Shown here: one piece after another, positions 33,194 through 41,485 of the stretch
Numbering within the stretch: position 1 is the first letter of the stretch
How the letters are laid out: the number at the start of each line of letters is the position of its first letter
Assembly (NCBI GenBank): GCA_903837355.1
Contig: CAILUI010000187.1
Location: 1 to 41,485, forward strand
Length of the DNA stretch: 41,485 nucleotides
Direction of reading: 5' to 3'
DNA from: an uncultured Victivallales bacterium
GTDB lineage: Bacteria; Verrucomicrobiota; Lentisphaeria; Oligosphaerales; JAFGRS01
Translations under genes and position numbers: made by a program
Notes under the pieces: model-generated
Told to the model about the DNA's origin: nothing
Seen by the model: only the letters and a program-made list of their open reading frames with translations
Databases searched by the model: none

Positions 33194-34093
33194 TCAGCTC
33201 AGGATATGGTCCGCAATCAGCTCGTGCACCAGCGCGTTGATGCCCTCGTCGGTCGCGGCGACCTCTTTGTACCCGCCGCTGGTCAGTACCACGTTCTCAA
33301 TCTGCTTGACCTTGGTGGGCGAGCCGGCCAGCCCGAAGTGCTCGGCCCCGGCATCGAGGTCGTCGGCGCTCCATTCATGGATCCAGAGGCCCTTGCCGCG
33401 CAGCACTTCCTCCTCCGCCGCGAGTTGGTTGGCGTCCTCATAGACACGGTTGCCGTAGCGCGCGGCCAGCTCAGTGCGGGTCACCGCCTTCTTGTACTGC
33501 ATCAGGCGTTTGGCGCCGACCGGGCGGGGCGTGTTGGCGGAGGACACGACGGTCAGCAGCAAGGGCAACTTGGCCTCGACGACTTCGTGGCCGCCGTCGA
33601 TCAGGCTGCGCACGCGGATGACCCCGTCCTTGACCCAGGGCACGGATTCGGCGTAGGTGACCTGGGGCAGGCCGAGCTTCTCGGCGAGTTGGGGGCCGAC
33701 CTGCGCCGTGTCGCCGTCGATGGCCTGCCGGCCGCAGATGATCAGGTCGAAGCTACCCACCTTGCGGGCCGCACAGGCCAGCGCATAGCTGGTGGCCAGG
33801 GTGTCCGCTCCGGCAAAGCGCCGGTCGGTCAGCAGGATGGCCTCGTCGGCACCCATGTACAGCGCCTGGCGCAGGATGTTGGCGGCTGCCGGCGGACCCA
33901 TCGTGCAGACGACCACTTTACCGCCGAACCGGTCCCGCAGTTCCAGGGCCATCTCGAGGCCGTTGAGGTCTTCCGGATTGAAGATGGCAGGAAGGGCTGC
34001 CCGGTTGACGGTACCGTCTTCCTTCATCGCCTGGCCGGTGATGTTGGCGGTGTCCGGCACCTGTTTGGCGAAGACGAGGATGGTCAGGCTCAC
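33194..34093 (-). CDS. etfB: Electron transfer flavoprotein subunit beta
   Basis: This protein of about 299 residues opens LTILVFAKQVPDTANI, and carries NPEDLNGLEMALELRDRFGG, YMGADEAILLTDRRFAGADTLATSYAL and LIICGRQAIDGDTAQVGPQLAEKLG, the ETF-beta signatures. GTG 34093 is the start, with AAGGAG eight bases upstream; the longer frame to 34243 encodes an Arg/Pro-rich stretch unlike the family. It is the first gene of the operon. The length exceeds that of the classic subunit (about 255), owing to an extended C-terminus. Confidence 0.95.
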   Translation of the reverse strand: MSLTILVFAKQVPDTANITGQAMKEDGTVNRAALPAIFNPEDLNGLEMALELRDRFGGKVVVCTMGPPAAANILRQALYMGADEAILLTDRRFAGADTLATSYALACAARKVGSFDLIICGRQAIDGDTAQVGPQLAEKLGLPQVTYAESVPWVKDGVIRVRSLIDGGHEVVEAKLPLLLTVVSSANTPRPVGAKRLMQYKKAVTRTELAARYGNRVYEDANQLAAEEEVLRGKGLWIHEWSADDLDAGAEHFGLAGSPTKVKQIENVVLTSGGYKEVAATDEGINALVHELIADHILS

Positions 34094-34455
34094 ACGCGTG
34101 CTCCTTGTTATTCGTGACCCCGAGGGCCTGGCGCGGGCGGCCTCCAGCCGGGAGGCACCCGCCCCACTCTGCGGCGGCCCGGGCCGTGCAGTTGCACAGG
34201 CCCGGGGAGGTCGCTTCACACCCCCCAGCCAAGCCGCAGCCATGCCGCGATCCGCAGTCTCTGTCTGGCACCCCGTCGCGGACGGCAGGCCGCCACGAGC
34301 ATAAACCTAATAACATGAACTCCATCGGGCGATTGTCAACCGCGCCGGGCCGTTGACAAGGGCGCCAGTCCCGCTACCTTTGGGGCATGCGGGCGGCGCC
34401 AGGCGCTGTTCTGGGCGGGTCCGCGATGCTTGTCCCCGCGGCGTAAGGAGGCGGT
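34094..34455. other. 362-bp divergent intergenic region
   Basis: This separates etfB (leftward) from the SDR-like gene (rightward). It contains the long hairpin at 34178-34206 and otherwise no supported gene. Promoters for both directions are expected here but were not located with confidence. Confidence 0.5.
34178..34206. other. Long near-perfect palindrome upstream of etfB
   Basis: CCCGGGCCGTGCA (34178-34190) pairs with TGCACAGGCCCGGG (34193-34206), 13 base pairs with one unpaired A. It could be an operator or an mRNA leader hairpin for etfB, 85 bases before its start. Confidence 0.6.
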
Positions 34456-35385
34456 ATGCGTGTCGCTGTGACCGGAGCCTTCGGGTACTCGGGCCGCTAC
34501 ATCACCGAGCGGCTGCTGGCAGCCGGCCATGCGGTCGTTACCCTGACCAACTCCCCCCAGCGCCCGAACCCGTTCCAGGGCGAGGTCGCGGCGCTGCCGT
34601 TCCACTTCGATGCGCCCGAGCAACTGGCGGCCTCGCTGCGGGGCGTTGACGTCCTCATCAACACCTACTGGATCCGCTTCGATCACACCCTCTTCTCCCA
34701 CGCTCAGGCGGTGCGCAACACCAAGGTGATGTTTGCGGCTGCCCAGGCGGCCGGGGTGGGCCGGATCGTCCACACCAGTATCACCAACCCAGACCTCACC
34801 TCGGATCTGCCGTATTTCCGCGGCAAGGCCGAGCTCGAGGTCGCGCTGCAGGCGTTGGGCCCTTCGTACTGCATCCTGCGGCCGGCCGTACTCTTCGGCA
34901 AGGAGGACGTCCTGGTCAACAACATCGCCTGGTCGCTGCGCCATCTTCCCGTGTTCGGGGTGTTCGGGGCAGGGGACTACAAAATGCAGCCCATCTATGT
35001 GGACGACCTGGCCGCGGCCGCCGTCGCTCACGCCTTCAGCCAGGAGAATGAGGTTATTGAGGCCATCGGCCCTGAGACCTTTACCTACCGCGGCCTGGCC
35101 GAGACCGTGCGGCGCGTGCTGGGATTGCGGCGGCTGATCGTCTCGGTGCCGCCGGCGCTGGGCTACCTGACCTGCCGGTTGCTCGGCATCCTGCTGCGCG
35201 ACGTCGTGATCACCCGCGAGGAGATGCGCGGCCTCATGGAAGGGCGGCTGTGTGTCGACGCCCCGCCCCTGGGCACCACCCGGCTGACCGACTGGATGCA
35301 GGCGCACCGGGATACCCTCGGGCGACGCTATACCAGCGAGATGGCGCGGCGGGTGAATCGGCGGTCCGCCTATCGCTCGAACTGA
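34456..35385 (+). CDS. NAD(P)-binding SDR-like protein (NDUFA9-type)
   Basis: This 309-residue atypical short-chain dehydrogenase has the N-terminal dinucleotide loop VTGAFGYSGRYITERLL, then VDVLINTYWIRFDHT, GRIVHTSITNPDLTSDLPYFRGKAELE and LRPAVLFGKEDVLVNNIAW. The last resembles NDUFA9/complex-I-assembly-type and NmrA-like proteins. The classic YxxxK pair is not evident, so a structural or sensing role is as likely as catalysis. AAGGAGG precedes ATG 34456 closely. The following gene starts 21 bases later and may be co-transcribed, but encodes an unrelated exported protein. Confidence 0.82.
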   Translation: MRVAVTGAFGYSGRYITERLLAAGHAVVTLTNSPQRPNPFQGEVAALPFHFDAPEQLAASLRGVDVLINTYWIRFDHTLFSHAQAVRNTKVMFAAAQAAGVGRIVHTSITNPDLTSDLPYFRGKAELEVALQALGPSYCILRPAVLFGKEDVLVNNIAWSLRHLPVFGVFGAGDYKMQPIYVDDLAAAAVAHAFSQENEVIEAIGPETFTYRGLAETVRRVLGLRRLIVSVPPALGYLTCRLLGILLRDVVITREEMRGLMEGRLCVDAPPLGTTRLTDWMQAHRDTLGRRYTSEMARRVNRRSAYRSN

Positions 35386-35406
35386 AGGTGCAGAGGAGGG
35401 TAGGTC

Positions 35407-37092
35407 ATGCGTCGGTGGGTTAGCCTTGCTGCGTACCTGAGCCTGGGTGCCTGGCTTCTCGCTGGCGAGCCGCTGGGCGCGCCGCTGGTCAGGCCGGCCA
35501 CGAGGGTCGTTGAGGGTGTCACCATCCATGCCGTTAGCGACGAATTCTGGGGTTCCGGATGGGACCTCCGGTCGATGTATCTGGTGGACGGCAGCGGGCT
35601 GTCCGGCGAGCCGCCCGTGCACGCCCAGATCAGCCTTCCCGGCGGGAACTCGTGGCAGACCGGCGCCGGCGACGGTAAGGCCAGCATCTCGTTCGACCTG
35701 CAGACCCTCTGTGAACTGAGTCAGGTTCATGTCTGGAACCTCAATTTCTACCCGCCCTACAACGGCCGCGGGGCGCGCCAGGTGACCATCCTGACCTCGA
35801 CGGACGGCACTGGGTGGACGGGCGCCGGCACGGTGGACTTCAGCATGGCCACCGGTGCCAACGGGGATCCGGGCTTCGACCTCGCCGCCGCGGGCTGGGG
35901 CGTGGTGCGTTACGTGCGCTTCGACATTCTGAACAACTACAACGGGTGGGACAACGCCGGATGTGTCGGCCTCTCGGAAGTGCGTTTCATCAGAAAGCTG
36001 TCTGCCGCCGCCGCCGCGCAACCCACGTGGACATGGGCGTCCGGCGGCGGCGGGACGGGTGTCTTCCGCGTCAAGCTCGACGACCCCGACCTCAGCAGCG
36101 GTGCCACGCTGGTGACCGGCTGGTCGTGGACGGCCGCAGTGGCGCTGACCGTCGGCGCGCACACGTTGTACGTCCAGGAGCAGGATGGCGCTGGGGGTTG
36201 GTCTCCCGCCGGCAGTGCCGTGGCCGTGGTGCCTGATTTGGTGCCACCCACGGTCACCGGTCTGAGTGACGACGACGAACCCAGGCGGAGCAAGACCTGG
36301 AACTGGGGCGCCACCGAGGCGGCGATCAGCTTTCGGCACGGCACCGATAGCGATCCCGAGGGCGTCCCCAGCGGGGATTACGATGCCGTCACCACGGCCA
36401 CGCAGGGTGGTGGCGATGGGCTCTACTACCTGCATGTGCAGGCCCGGGACGAGGCCGGCAACGAGAGCGCGGTGGTCACCGTGCGCGCCTGGTTGGACAA
36501 TACGGCGCCGGTGGTGACCGGTCTGCTGGACGACCCTGGCCCGCGCTTGTCAAAGACCTGGACCTGGGGCGCCGTGGACGCGGATCCCGTGTTGGCATAC
36601 CGGTACCGGATCGACCAGGCGCCCAGCGGCGTTCCGGACAGCGTTTACGGCGGCGAGGTGGCCGCCTCACAAGGCGCGGTTGCCGGCGTCTGGTACCTGC
36701 ATGTGCAGGCCCGCGACCGGGCCGGCAACGAGAGCACGGTGGTCAGCGTCTCGGTGGTCTTGGGTAACACGCAACCGCACCGGGCGGACCAGAACGGAGA
36801 CTGGGTCATCCAACTCGCGCCGGAGGTGACTCGCCTGATCCAGTTCTACAACAGCGGGGGTTACCACTGTCAGCCGGGAACCGAGGATGGCTATGCCCCG
36901 GGTGTCGGCGCCAGGACGGGTTCGCCGCACCCCGCGGATCAGAACGGCGACTGGATCATCCAGCTTTCGCCCGAGTTGACCCGGCTGATCCAGTTCTACA
37001 ACAGTGGTGGCTATCACTGCGAGGCAGGCACCGAGGACGGCTACGCCCCCGGCCTGGATGGCCGTAGGGCGACGCCACGGCCGGCGCGGTGA
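35407..37092 (+). CDS. Exported multi-domain protein with two dockerin-like terminal repeats
   Basis: This 561-residue protein has a signal peptide (LAAYLSLGAWLLAGEPLGA). Residues about 30-200 form an F5/8-type (discoidin-like) domain (SISFDLQTLCELSQVHVWNL). Two Ig-like repeats of about 90 residues follow, each with a SKTW.WGA start and YYLHVQARDEAGNES-type end. The C-terminus has two 50-residue repeats: ADQNGDWVIQLAPEVTRLIQF and ADQNGDWIIQLSPELTRLIQF, each ending YNSGGYHC.xGTEDGYAPG. These resemble EF-hand-like dockerin modules (DQNGDW loop). They may attach the protein to a surface scaffold. It ends 30 bases from a convergent lipoprotein gene. Confidence 0.8.
   Translation: MRRWVSLAAYLSLGAWLLAGEPLGAPLVRPATRVVEGVTIHAVSDEFWGSGWDLRSMYLVDGSGLSGEPPVHAQISLPGGNSWQTGAGDGKASISFDLQTLCELSQVHVWNLNFYPPYNGRGARQVTILTSTDGTGWTGAGTVDFSMATGANGDPGFDLAAAGWGVVRYVRFDILNNYNGWDNAGCVGLSEVRFIRKLSAAAAAQPTWTWASGGGGTGVFRVKLDDPDLSSGATLVTGWSWTAAVALTVGAHTLYVQEQDGAGGWSPAGSAVAVVPDLVPPTVTGLSDDDEPRRSKTWNWGATEAAISFRHGTDSDPEGVPSGDYDAVTTATQGGGDGLYYLHVQARDEAGNESAVVTVRAWLDNTAPVVTGLLDDPGPRLSKTWTWGAVDADPVLAYRYRIDQAPSGVPDSVYGGEVAASQGAVAGVWYLHVQARDRAGNESTVVSVSVVLGNTQPHRADQNGDWVIQLAPEVTRLIQFYNSGGYHCQPGTEDGYAPGVGARTGSPHPADQNGDWIIQLSPELTRLIQFYNSGGYHCEAGTEDGYAPGLDGRRATPRPAR
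36775..37057 (+). repeat. 150-bp tandem duplication encoding the dockerin-like repeats
   Basis: The segment starting CCGCAC at 36775 recurs at 36925, exactly 150 bases later, in frame. The codons differ at many third positions, so the duplication is not very recent. Confidence 0.85.
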
Positions 37093-37122
37093 CCCAGACT
37101 CTGGGCTGGTTGAAGGCGCGGG

Positions 37123-37428
37123 CTACTTCTGGACGGGCGGCGGCGGTTGGGCTGCCGCGTTCTTCGCCGCCTCTTCCTCGCGCTGCTTCTTGTCGTAGAG
37201 TTGGTCGCCGGCCACGGCACCTCCGGCTGCGCCGATAGCACCGCCGATGATGGCGCCGCCGGCACGGTGGTCACTGCCGCCGATCGCCGCGCCGGCGGCC
37301 GCGCCCAGAAGCCCGGCGCCGACACCACCGATGATGGCGCCTTTGTGCTCAGCGCTCGACTCGCAGCCCAGCAAGCCTGCCAGGGACGCCACACTGATAC
37401 CCACCTTCAGCCATCTCGGGGTCTGCAT
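37123..37428 (-). CDS. Glycine-zipper lipoprotein
   Basis: This 101-residue protein starts at ATG 37428, with GAGGA seven bases upstream; a longer form from 37446 is possible. A lipoprotein signal ends LAGLLGC, followed by a glycine-zipper domain (GAIIGGVGAGLLGAAAGAAIGG and GGAIIGGAIGAAGGAVAGD) of two small-residue helices, and a charged tail KKQREEEAAKN ending in a polyproline stretch. The family is outer-membrane associated, often of the OmpA/YMGG type; function is unknown. It is convergent with the gene at 35407-37092. Confidence 0.8.
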   Translation of the reverse strand: MQTPRWLKVGISVASLAGLLGCESSAEHKGAIIGGVGAGLLGAAAGAAIGGSDHRAGGAIIGGAIGAAGGAVAGDQLYDKKQREEEAAKNAAAQPPPPVQK

Positions 37429-37464
37429 CGTTGGTCCTCGCGGCATTTCGGTACGGTTTACGCT

Positions 37465-38562
37465 TCAGCGGTAGGCGTCGACTCTGGCGGCCAGTTCGCG
37501 CGCCTTCTCCTCGGTCGGGGCGTTGGTCATGATGAACATACCGGCGCCGCCACAGGCGTCCAGCAGCGGCAGTACTTCGTCGTAGTGTACCCCGATGGCC
37601 TGTACCGACTTGCCAGCGGCCAGGATACGGCGGTAGAGATCCCAGTGTCGCGGGTGGCCGCCGCTATCCCCCACCGAGAGCCGGCGTGGCGTCCACTCGA
37701 TGGCCTGCAGTGACGGGATCGCCAGGAGCTCATCGAGATTGACCAGGCAGTCCTCGCCGTCGAGATGGTAGAGGGCGTAATCCAGCCAGTCGCATTGCGC
37801 GGTGAGAGCCGGGGTCACGAAGCGCCGGAACATCGCCGGGCCGAACATGGCGCAGGCGTCACACTGCACTTTGGCGGTCCGCCCCGGCCCCCAGACGTTG
37901 AAGATGAAGCCATTGCCGCCGAAGCCGTCGCGGACGATGTCGGCGAAGGCGTCGAAGGCCTCGAAAAAAGCCTGGTTGATCTCCATGACCTTCCGTTCCA
38001 CCCACTCGGGGCGGTCGACCAGGTCGAAAAGGAAGGTCTGCGGACCGCGCATGGCGGCGAGAATGTCGACGTTCTCCACCAGGTCCGGGGGCGCCACCAG
38101 CCAGCGGCCACGGCTCTCGCGCACGGCGAGCTCTACCATGGCCAGGTGCTGGCGGAAGGCCCACGACTGGCGGTCCAGGCGCAAGGGCGGGTGGGCTTCA
38201 GGGGGATCGGCGATGCAGGGCTCGCACCAGACGGTCTCGGGCGAGAGGTCGAGCGTGCAGCCCATGTAGCCGCCGAGGTCCCCGGCGGCGCTGATGCAGG
38301 GCAGCAGCGGGAAGGCGTCTCCACCGAAGTAGCAGCGTGACAGGTGGTACTCCTGCTGGCGCACTCGCCACTCGGGGCTGAACCAGCGTTCCTCGAGACT
38401 CCTGGCCGCGGGCGGCGGCGGGAGTTCCTGCGCCGGGACGGCGCGTGGCGCGGTGACCCAGAGCACCAGCCCGTCCTGCTGCCACCATTCGCAATGGTGT
38501 TTGCGCGCACCGGTCCAGTCCTCTTTCCACGCCAGATCCGTGATCACGTTCTGCTCCGACAT
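37465..38562 (-). CDS. Uroporphyrinogen decarboxylase-like (URO-D family) protein
   Basis: This 365-residue TIM-barrel protein of the URO-D/methyltransferase superfamily has APPDLVENVDILAAMRG, FNVWGPGRTAKVQCDACAMFGP, LYHLDGEDCLVNLDELLAI and a C-terminal IEWTPRRLSVGDSGGHP, in the pattern of MtaA/CmuA-like and PVC URO-D-like proteins rather than heme-pathway HemE. It starts at ATG 38562 with AAGGAGG five bases upstream. It lies 21 bases after the large secreted-protein gene and is probably in the same operon. Its substrate is unknown; a corrinoid or sugar-related role is possible. Confidence 0.75.
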   Translation of the reverse strand: MSEQNVITDLAWKEDWTGARKHHCEWWQQDGLVLWVTAPRAVPAQELPPPPAARSLEERWFSPEWRVRQQEYHLSRCYFGGDAFPLLPCISAAGDLGGYMGCTLDLSPETVWCEPCIADPPEAHPPLRLDRQSWAFRQHLAMVELAVRESRGRWLVAPPDLVENVDILAAMRGPQTFLFDLVDRPEWVERKVMEINQAFFEAFDAFADIVRDGFGGNGFIFNVWGPGRTAKVQCDACAMFGPAMFRRFVTPALTAQCDWLDYALYHLDGEDCLVNLDELLAIPSLQAIEWTPRRLSVGDSGGHPRHWDLYRRILAAGKSVQAIGVHYDEVLPLLDACGGAGMFIMTNAPTEEKARELAARVDAYR

Positions 38563-38583
38563 AGGTACCTCCTTAGAAAGCGG

Positions 38584-41154
38584 TCAGGGGGCCACCGTCA
38601 TGGCAAACGCGGTGGGGGTCTCGGTCAACTCCAGAGTCTGCACCGCGGTTCCCACGCGCAGGGTGACACGGCCTTGGCCGCTGACCTGGCCGTGTAGGAC
38701 GCCCTGTGCGCGGGTGACTGCGCGGAAGTCAGCCTCGCCGTCGCCCTCCACCGCGCCGTCCAGGCGCTCAAGTACGGCGGCTTCGCCTTTGGCCAGACTG
38801 ACCGTCGTCCGCACGCCGCCGCCGCGGTAGGCCGTGACCCAGGGGCCAGGGCGGCGCTTGCCGTCCGCGTCGAGGTGGTGTGTCACCACCAGTGTCGCCT
38901 GCCCGGGCCAGCCGTAGTTGCCATCATGCGTGGTGATGATGCGCTCCTGTCCGAGCAGATAGCCTTGGTGCAGTTCGATGGGGGTGAAGGGGAAGACCAG
39001 GGGCGAGATCTCGTGGGTGTAGTCGCTGCGTGTGCCGACCAGGAGCGTGGCTTGGTCCAGGGCCCGGACCCAGTTGCCGAAGTCGGGTCGGCCACCGGCG
39101 TAACCCAGTGGTGTGTCGAGGTTGCCCTGGAAACACCAGGTGTCATTGTGCTGTACCTCGACCATCCGTTGGACCTTCGTTTCCAGTAGCCGGCGCGTGC
39201 AGGGCGGCCCGTTGCCCATGAGTACTCCGCCCTTGCCGCGAACCCGATCGATGACGGCCAGGCGATGCGCTTCGCCGAGCAGAGTCGTCACCCCGGCCGT
39301 GCGCTCGATGCGGTAGGTCTTGGGGTCGAGAATGCAGGAGATCCCGTCGTGCTGGTTATAGGTGAGCAGCGGCGCGCCGTAACCCGTGCCCTCCATTTCG
39401 TCCCAGTAAAGCCCGTCGGCGCCGAGCTCATCGAGGTAGCGTGCGGCCACCTCAAGCATCGCTTTACCGTAGCTGTTTTCGAGCGTGGCCACGACGCTGT
39501 AAGTGAGGCTGTAGATGCCGCTCCACTCGGTGCTGAGTTGCTGGCCCTGCGGGTCGGTCAGCCAACTGTCCATGAAACGCTCGTGGCCGCCCTCGGCGGT
39601 GTCGCGCTGCGTGTCGTAGTACACCAGCACCTTCAGTTCGGGACGCGCCTGGCGCAGGCGCAGCGCCGCTGCCTGCAGCCGACCGCGGAAGTCGGCCCAG
39701 TAGGCATCCATGACACCGGTTCCGAAGCCGATGCGCTTGGGATCGTGCCGACGGTCCACCCAGCCACCGCAGTAGCAGGCGTAGCGGATGCCGAGCCGGG
39801 CGAACTGCCGTGACAACTCCGCGACCGGCGTGGCCAGGACCGTGTCGGGATCGAAGAAGGTCCAGGCGCCCTCGGTAGTGAAGTTGGCGCCCCAGTCCTG
39901 TCGCACCAGGTTGACGAAGTCGTAGTAGTCGGCCGAGGCGACGGGGTAGACGGACCACTCCAGGGTATGGGAGCCGCCAGGCGGTAACCACAGCATTTCG
40001 GTGCGGACGCCGGCCTGGAAGGGCTGCTGCTCGACGTACAGCCGCGCCTGGTTGCGGAACGGCGTGTCCTCGCACAGCAGCCCCAGGCCGATCGCCGCGG
40101 CCGCGACATGCACACTGGGGTTGGCGGGCGCGTACTCGTTGTCGAGGCCCGGGTCGGAGTTGCCGGCCAGGCGGACCTGCGCCTCGGGGTGGCTGCTCAA
40201 GTCGAGATCGTGCCGAACCAGCATCCCCAGGGGAACCTCCGTCTGCGTGTTGGTGATGAGATCGGCGACCGCGACTCGGCGCGGGGTGAAGCGGACCGTC
40301 CGCTGCAGCCGGTAGCGGGCACCCGTGGCGCTGACCCGCCCGCCCGCCGGCGTCGCCTCGACCGCAACGCGCCAGGCGCTCTCGCCGGTGCGGTCGGGCA
40401 GCGCCGCAGCCGCCAGGCGATTCAGCCCGGCATCGGGATAGGAGAAGGCGCTGGCAAAGGACCAGACGTTGCCGTCGACCTCAAGCGCGAAACCGCCGCC
40501 GGGCAGGATGCGACCCGTGTAGGGCGCCGAGCCTGCGCCCGGCTCGCCGCGGTTCAGTCCAGCGCCGGCAGTGGCAGTCGCCGCCAGGGTGGGGCTGGCA
40601 ACGGGTTTGGTGCCCACGCTCAGTGAGCCGATGACGAGGTCGCCACCGCCGTTGGCGAAAAGCCCGAGGTCAGCCACGGTGCTGCTGATCTCAAGTCGAT
40701 TTTCCGCAGCCGGGTTGGTGAGATCAGTGACGTCGAGCACGAACTCGTAGGGGTTCCCCACATAGAACGCCTGCTTGGCAGCCCCCTGGAAATCCGGGGC
40801 GTAGACGAGTCGCCAGTGCCCGTCCGTGCACCACGTCGCTGGCAGATCGGGGCTTACCGGCGAGACCAGGGGCCGGTTCAGCAGCCGCAGTACCTGCCGG
40901 CTCTTTGAGGCGCCAACCTCCCTACCGTTGAGCCGGATACGCATGAACAGAGATGAGCCGCTGAGACTCGGGAAGTCCAGGCGCGCCCGCAGGTGCAGCG
41001 TGACCGTGGCACCCTCCTGAGGCACGGTGCCGAACTCAAAGCAGCGCGTCGCGCCCGGCGCGACGCGGACGTCCCCGTCGATGAGCGAGAGGTCCGCCGC
41101 CGTGGCCACGAGAGCGGCCACGGTCAGCAGACAGAGAGCAGCCCTACGGACCAT
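38584..41154 (-). CDS. Large secreted putative glycoside hydrolase
   Basis: This 856-residue protein has a signal peptide (RRAALCLLTVAALVATAA). The N-terminal half (to about 430) is beta-rich, with galactose-mutarotase-like and jelly-roll features. From about residue 445 a TIM-barrel-like domain begins: LGIRYACYCGGWVDRRHDP, LKVLVYYDTQRDT and LDELGADGLYWDEMEGTGYG, where the acidic DEM pair is typical of hydrolase active sites in GH-type barrels. A small beta domain ends the protein. I do not recognise an exact GH family. ATG 41154, with GAAAGG upstream, is preferred to 41208. It is transcribed away from the hairpin array at the window edge. Confidence 0.65.
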   Translation of the reverse strand: MVRRAALCLLTVAALVATAADLSLIDGDVRVAPGATRCFEFGTVPQEGATVTLHLRARLDFPSLSGSSLFMRIRLNGREVGASKSRQVLRLLNRPLVSPVSPDLPATWCTDGHWRLVYAPDFQGAAKQAFYVGNPYEFVLDVTDLTNPAAENRLEISSTVADLGLFANGGGDLVIGSLSVGTKPVASPTLAATATAGAGLNRGEPGAGSAPYTGRILPGGGFALEVDGNVWSFASAFSYPDAGLNRLAAAALPDRTGESAWRVAVEATPAGGRVSATGARYRLQRTVRFTPRRVAVADLITNTQTEVPLGMLVRHDLDLSSHPEAQVRLAGNSDPGLDNEYAPANPSVHVAAAAIGLGLLCEDTPFRNQARLYVEQQPFQAGVRTEMLWLPPGGSHTLEWSVYPVASADYYDFVNLVRQDWGANFTTEGAWTFFDPDTVLATPVAELSRQFARLGIRYACYCGGWVDRRHDPKRIGFGTGVMDAYWADFRGRLQAAALRLRQARPELKVLVYYDTQRDTAEGGHERFMDSWLTDPQGQQLSTEWSGIYSLTYSVVATLENSYGKAMLEVAARYLDELGADGLYWDEMEGTGYGAPLLTYNQHDGISCILDPKTYRIERTAGVTTLLGEAHRLAVIDRVRGKGGVLMGNGPPCTRRLLETKVQRMVEVQHNDTWCFQGNLDTPLGYAGGRPDFGNWVRALDQATLLVGTRSDYTHEISPLVFPFTPIELHQGYLLGQERIITTHDGNYGWPGQATLVVTHHLDADGKRRPGPWVTAYRGGGVRTTVSLAKGEAAVLERLDGAVEGDGEADFRAVTRAQGVLHGQVSGQGRVTLRVGTAVQTLELTETPTAFAMTVAP

Positions 41155-41239
41155 CGGTGCACGCCTTTCGAGAGCGTCCCGCGGGAGACATGCAGAGCGC
41201 ATAAACATGGGCCACCCCTCGGAGAGGCGCCCGGGCGCC

Positions 41240-41485
41240 GCGGTGGCGGCTCACCGCAGCTCCACCGGTCGGACCCGTACCGCCGCGTGCCCCCACGCGG
41301 CCGCGGGTGAGGGCACCCGCGCGTACTGACCTCCGGCGGTGGCGGGCCCACCGCACCTCCACCGGTCGGACCCGTTCCGCCGCGTGCCCCCACGCGGCCG
41401 CGGGTGAGGGCACCCGCGCGTACTGACATCTGGCGGTGGCGGCCCACCGCAGCTCCACCGGTCGGACCCGTACCGCCGCGTGCCC
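41240..41485. repeat. 96-97-bp tandem array, three hairpins per unit, running off the window
   Basis: Units start at 41240, 41336 and 41433 (spacing 96 and 97 bases); the third is cut by the window end. Each complete unit has GCGGTGG..CCACCGC, then CCGCGTG-CCCC-CACGCGG (41283-41300 in unit 1), then GCGGGTG-AGGG-CACCCGC (41303-41320 in unit 1). The period of 96 then 97 is not a fixed multiple of three, which argues against a coding repeat. The array lies upstream of the secreted-protein gene. Function is unknown. Confidence 0.85.

Noticed and set aside
41240..41485. Possible CRISPR array
   Set aside because: The whole 96-97-bp unit is conserved; there are no variable spacers and no cas genes in the window.

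Overview
This is a GC-rich bacterial chromosome segment. It carries many secreted proteins, including BNR/sialidase-type propellers, a GH38-like enzyme, a large secreted putative glycosidase and a YncE-type propeller fused to a phosphatase. It also has Gfo/Idh/MocA oxidoreductase and TIM-barrel isomerase pairs, and an exported protein ending in two dockerin-like repeats (ADQNGDW...RLIQFYNSGGYHC). From memory of such proteins, this suggests the Hydrogenedentota / Lentisphaerota / wider PVC neighbourhood, probably a metagenome-assembled genome. No rRNA or tRNA was seen, so the assignment is an inference.

Positions 150-9860 hold a long plus-strand arsenic/redox island. Its order is ArsR, DGC-domain zinc protein, mini-thioredoxin, exported thioredoxin-NosL fusion, an inserted S23/IVP four-helix-bundle gene, ArsF-like reductase, ArsG-like permease, a DUF6951-like protein, a two-cluster ferredoxin, Acr3 arsenite permease, a 62-aa membrane protein, a CcdA-like membrane protein, and a single polypeptide with two ArsA ATPase halves plus an ArsC arsenate reductase. 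Two promoters are visible. One precedes arsR, with a palindrome in its spacer. A stronger one precedes acr3 (TTGACC-N17-TATGAT), with a 12-bp palindrome over its -10 box. The acr3 block has less GC-rich codon use and lies between 15/16-matching direct repeats, which suggests separate acquisition.

The most unusual feature is at 2563-3217. The S23/IVP gene is flanked by G-rich and C-rich heptamer-based arrays in inverted orientation, inside the arsenic operon. The right-hand array encodes the C-terminal tail of the protein, and the stop overlaps the arsF start. A small array of the same family sits at 5167-5201. A second heptamer family (AGGCTGT type) forms an ORF-less inverted pair at 19085-19202. 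Together they look like a dispersed family of inverted-array elements, some with an S23 gene and some without. This recalls the intervening sequences of 23S rRNA genes, but here in a protein operon.

Positions 10096-14422 hold murJ, an oxidoreductase/isomerase pair and an RRM protein. Positions 14550-23293 hold the propeller-phosphatase lipoprotein, a sialidase-like protein, an ankyrin lipoprotein, a small unknown protein and a HEAT-sialidase fusion. Positions 23467-30007 hold tcdA, a large hybrid histidine kinase and a GH38-like enzyme. Positions 30363-34093 are an acyl-CoA dehydrogenase/etfA/etfB operon. Positions 34456-41154 hold an SDR-like protein, the dockerin-like exported protein, a glycine-zipper lipoprotein, a URO-D-like protein and a large secreted protein. 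The right edge (41240-41485) is the start of a 96-97-bp tandem array whose every complete unit can form three short hairpins.
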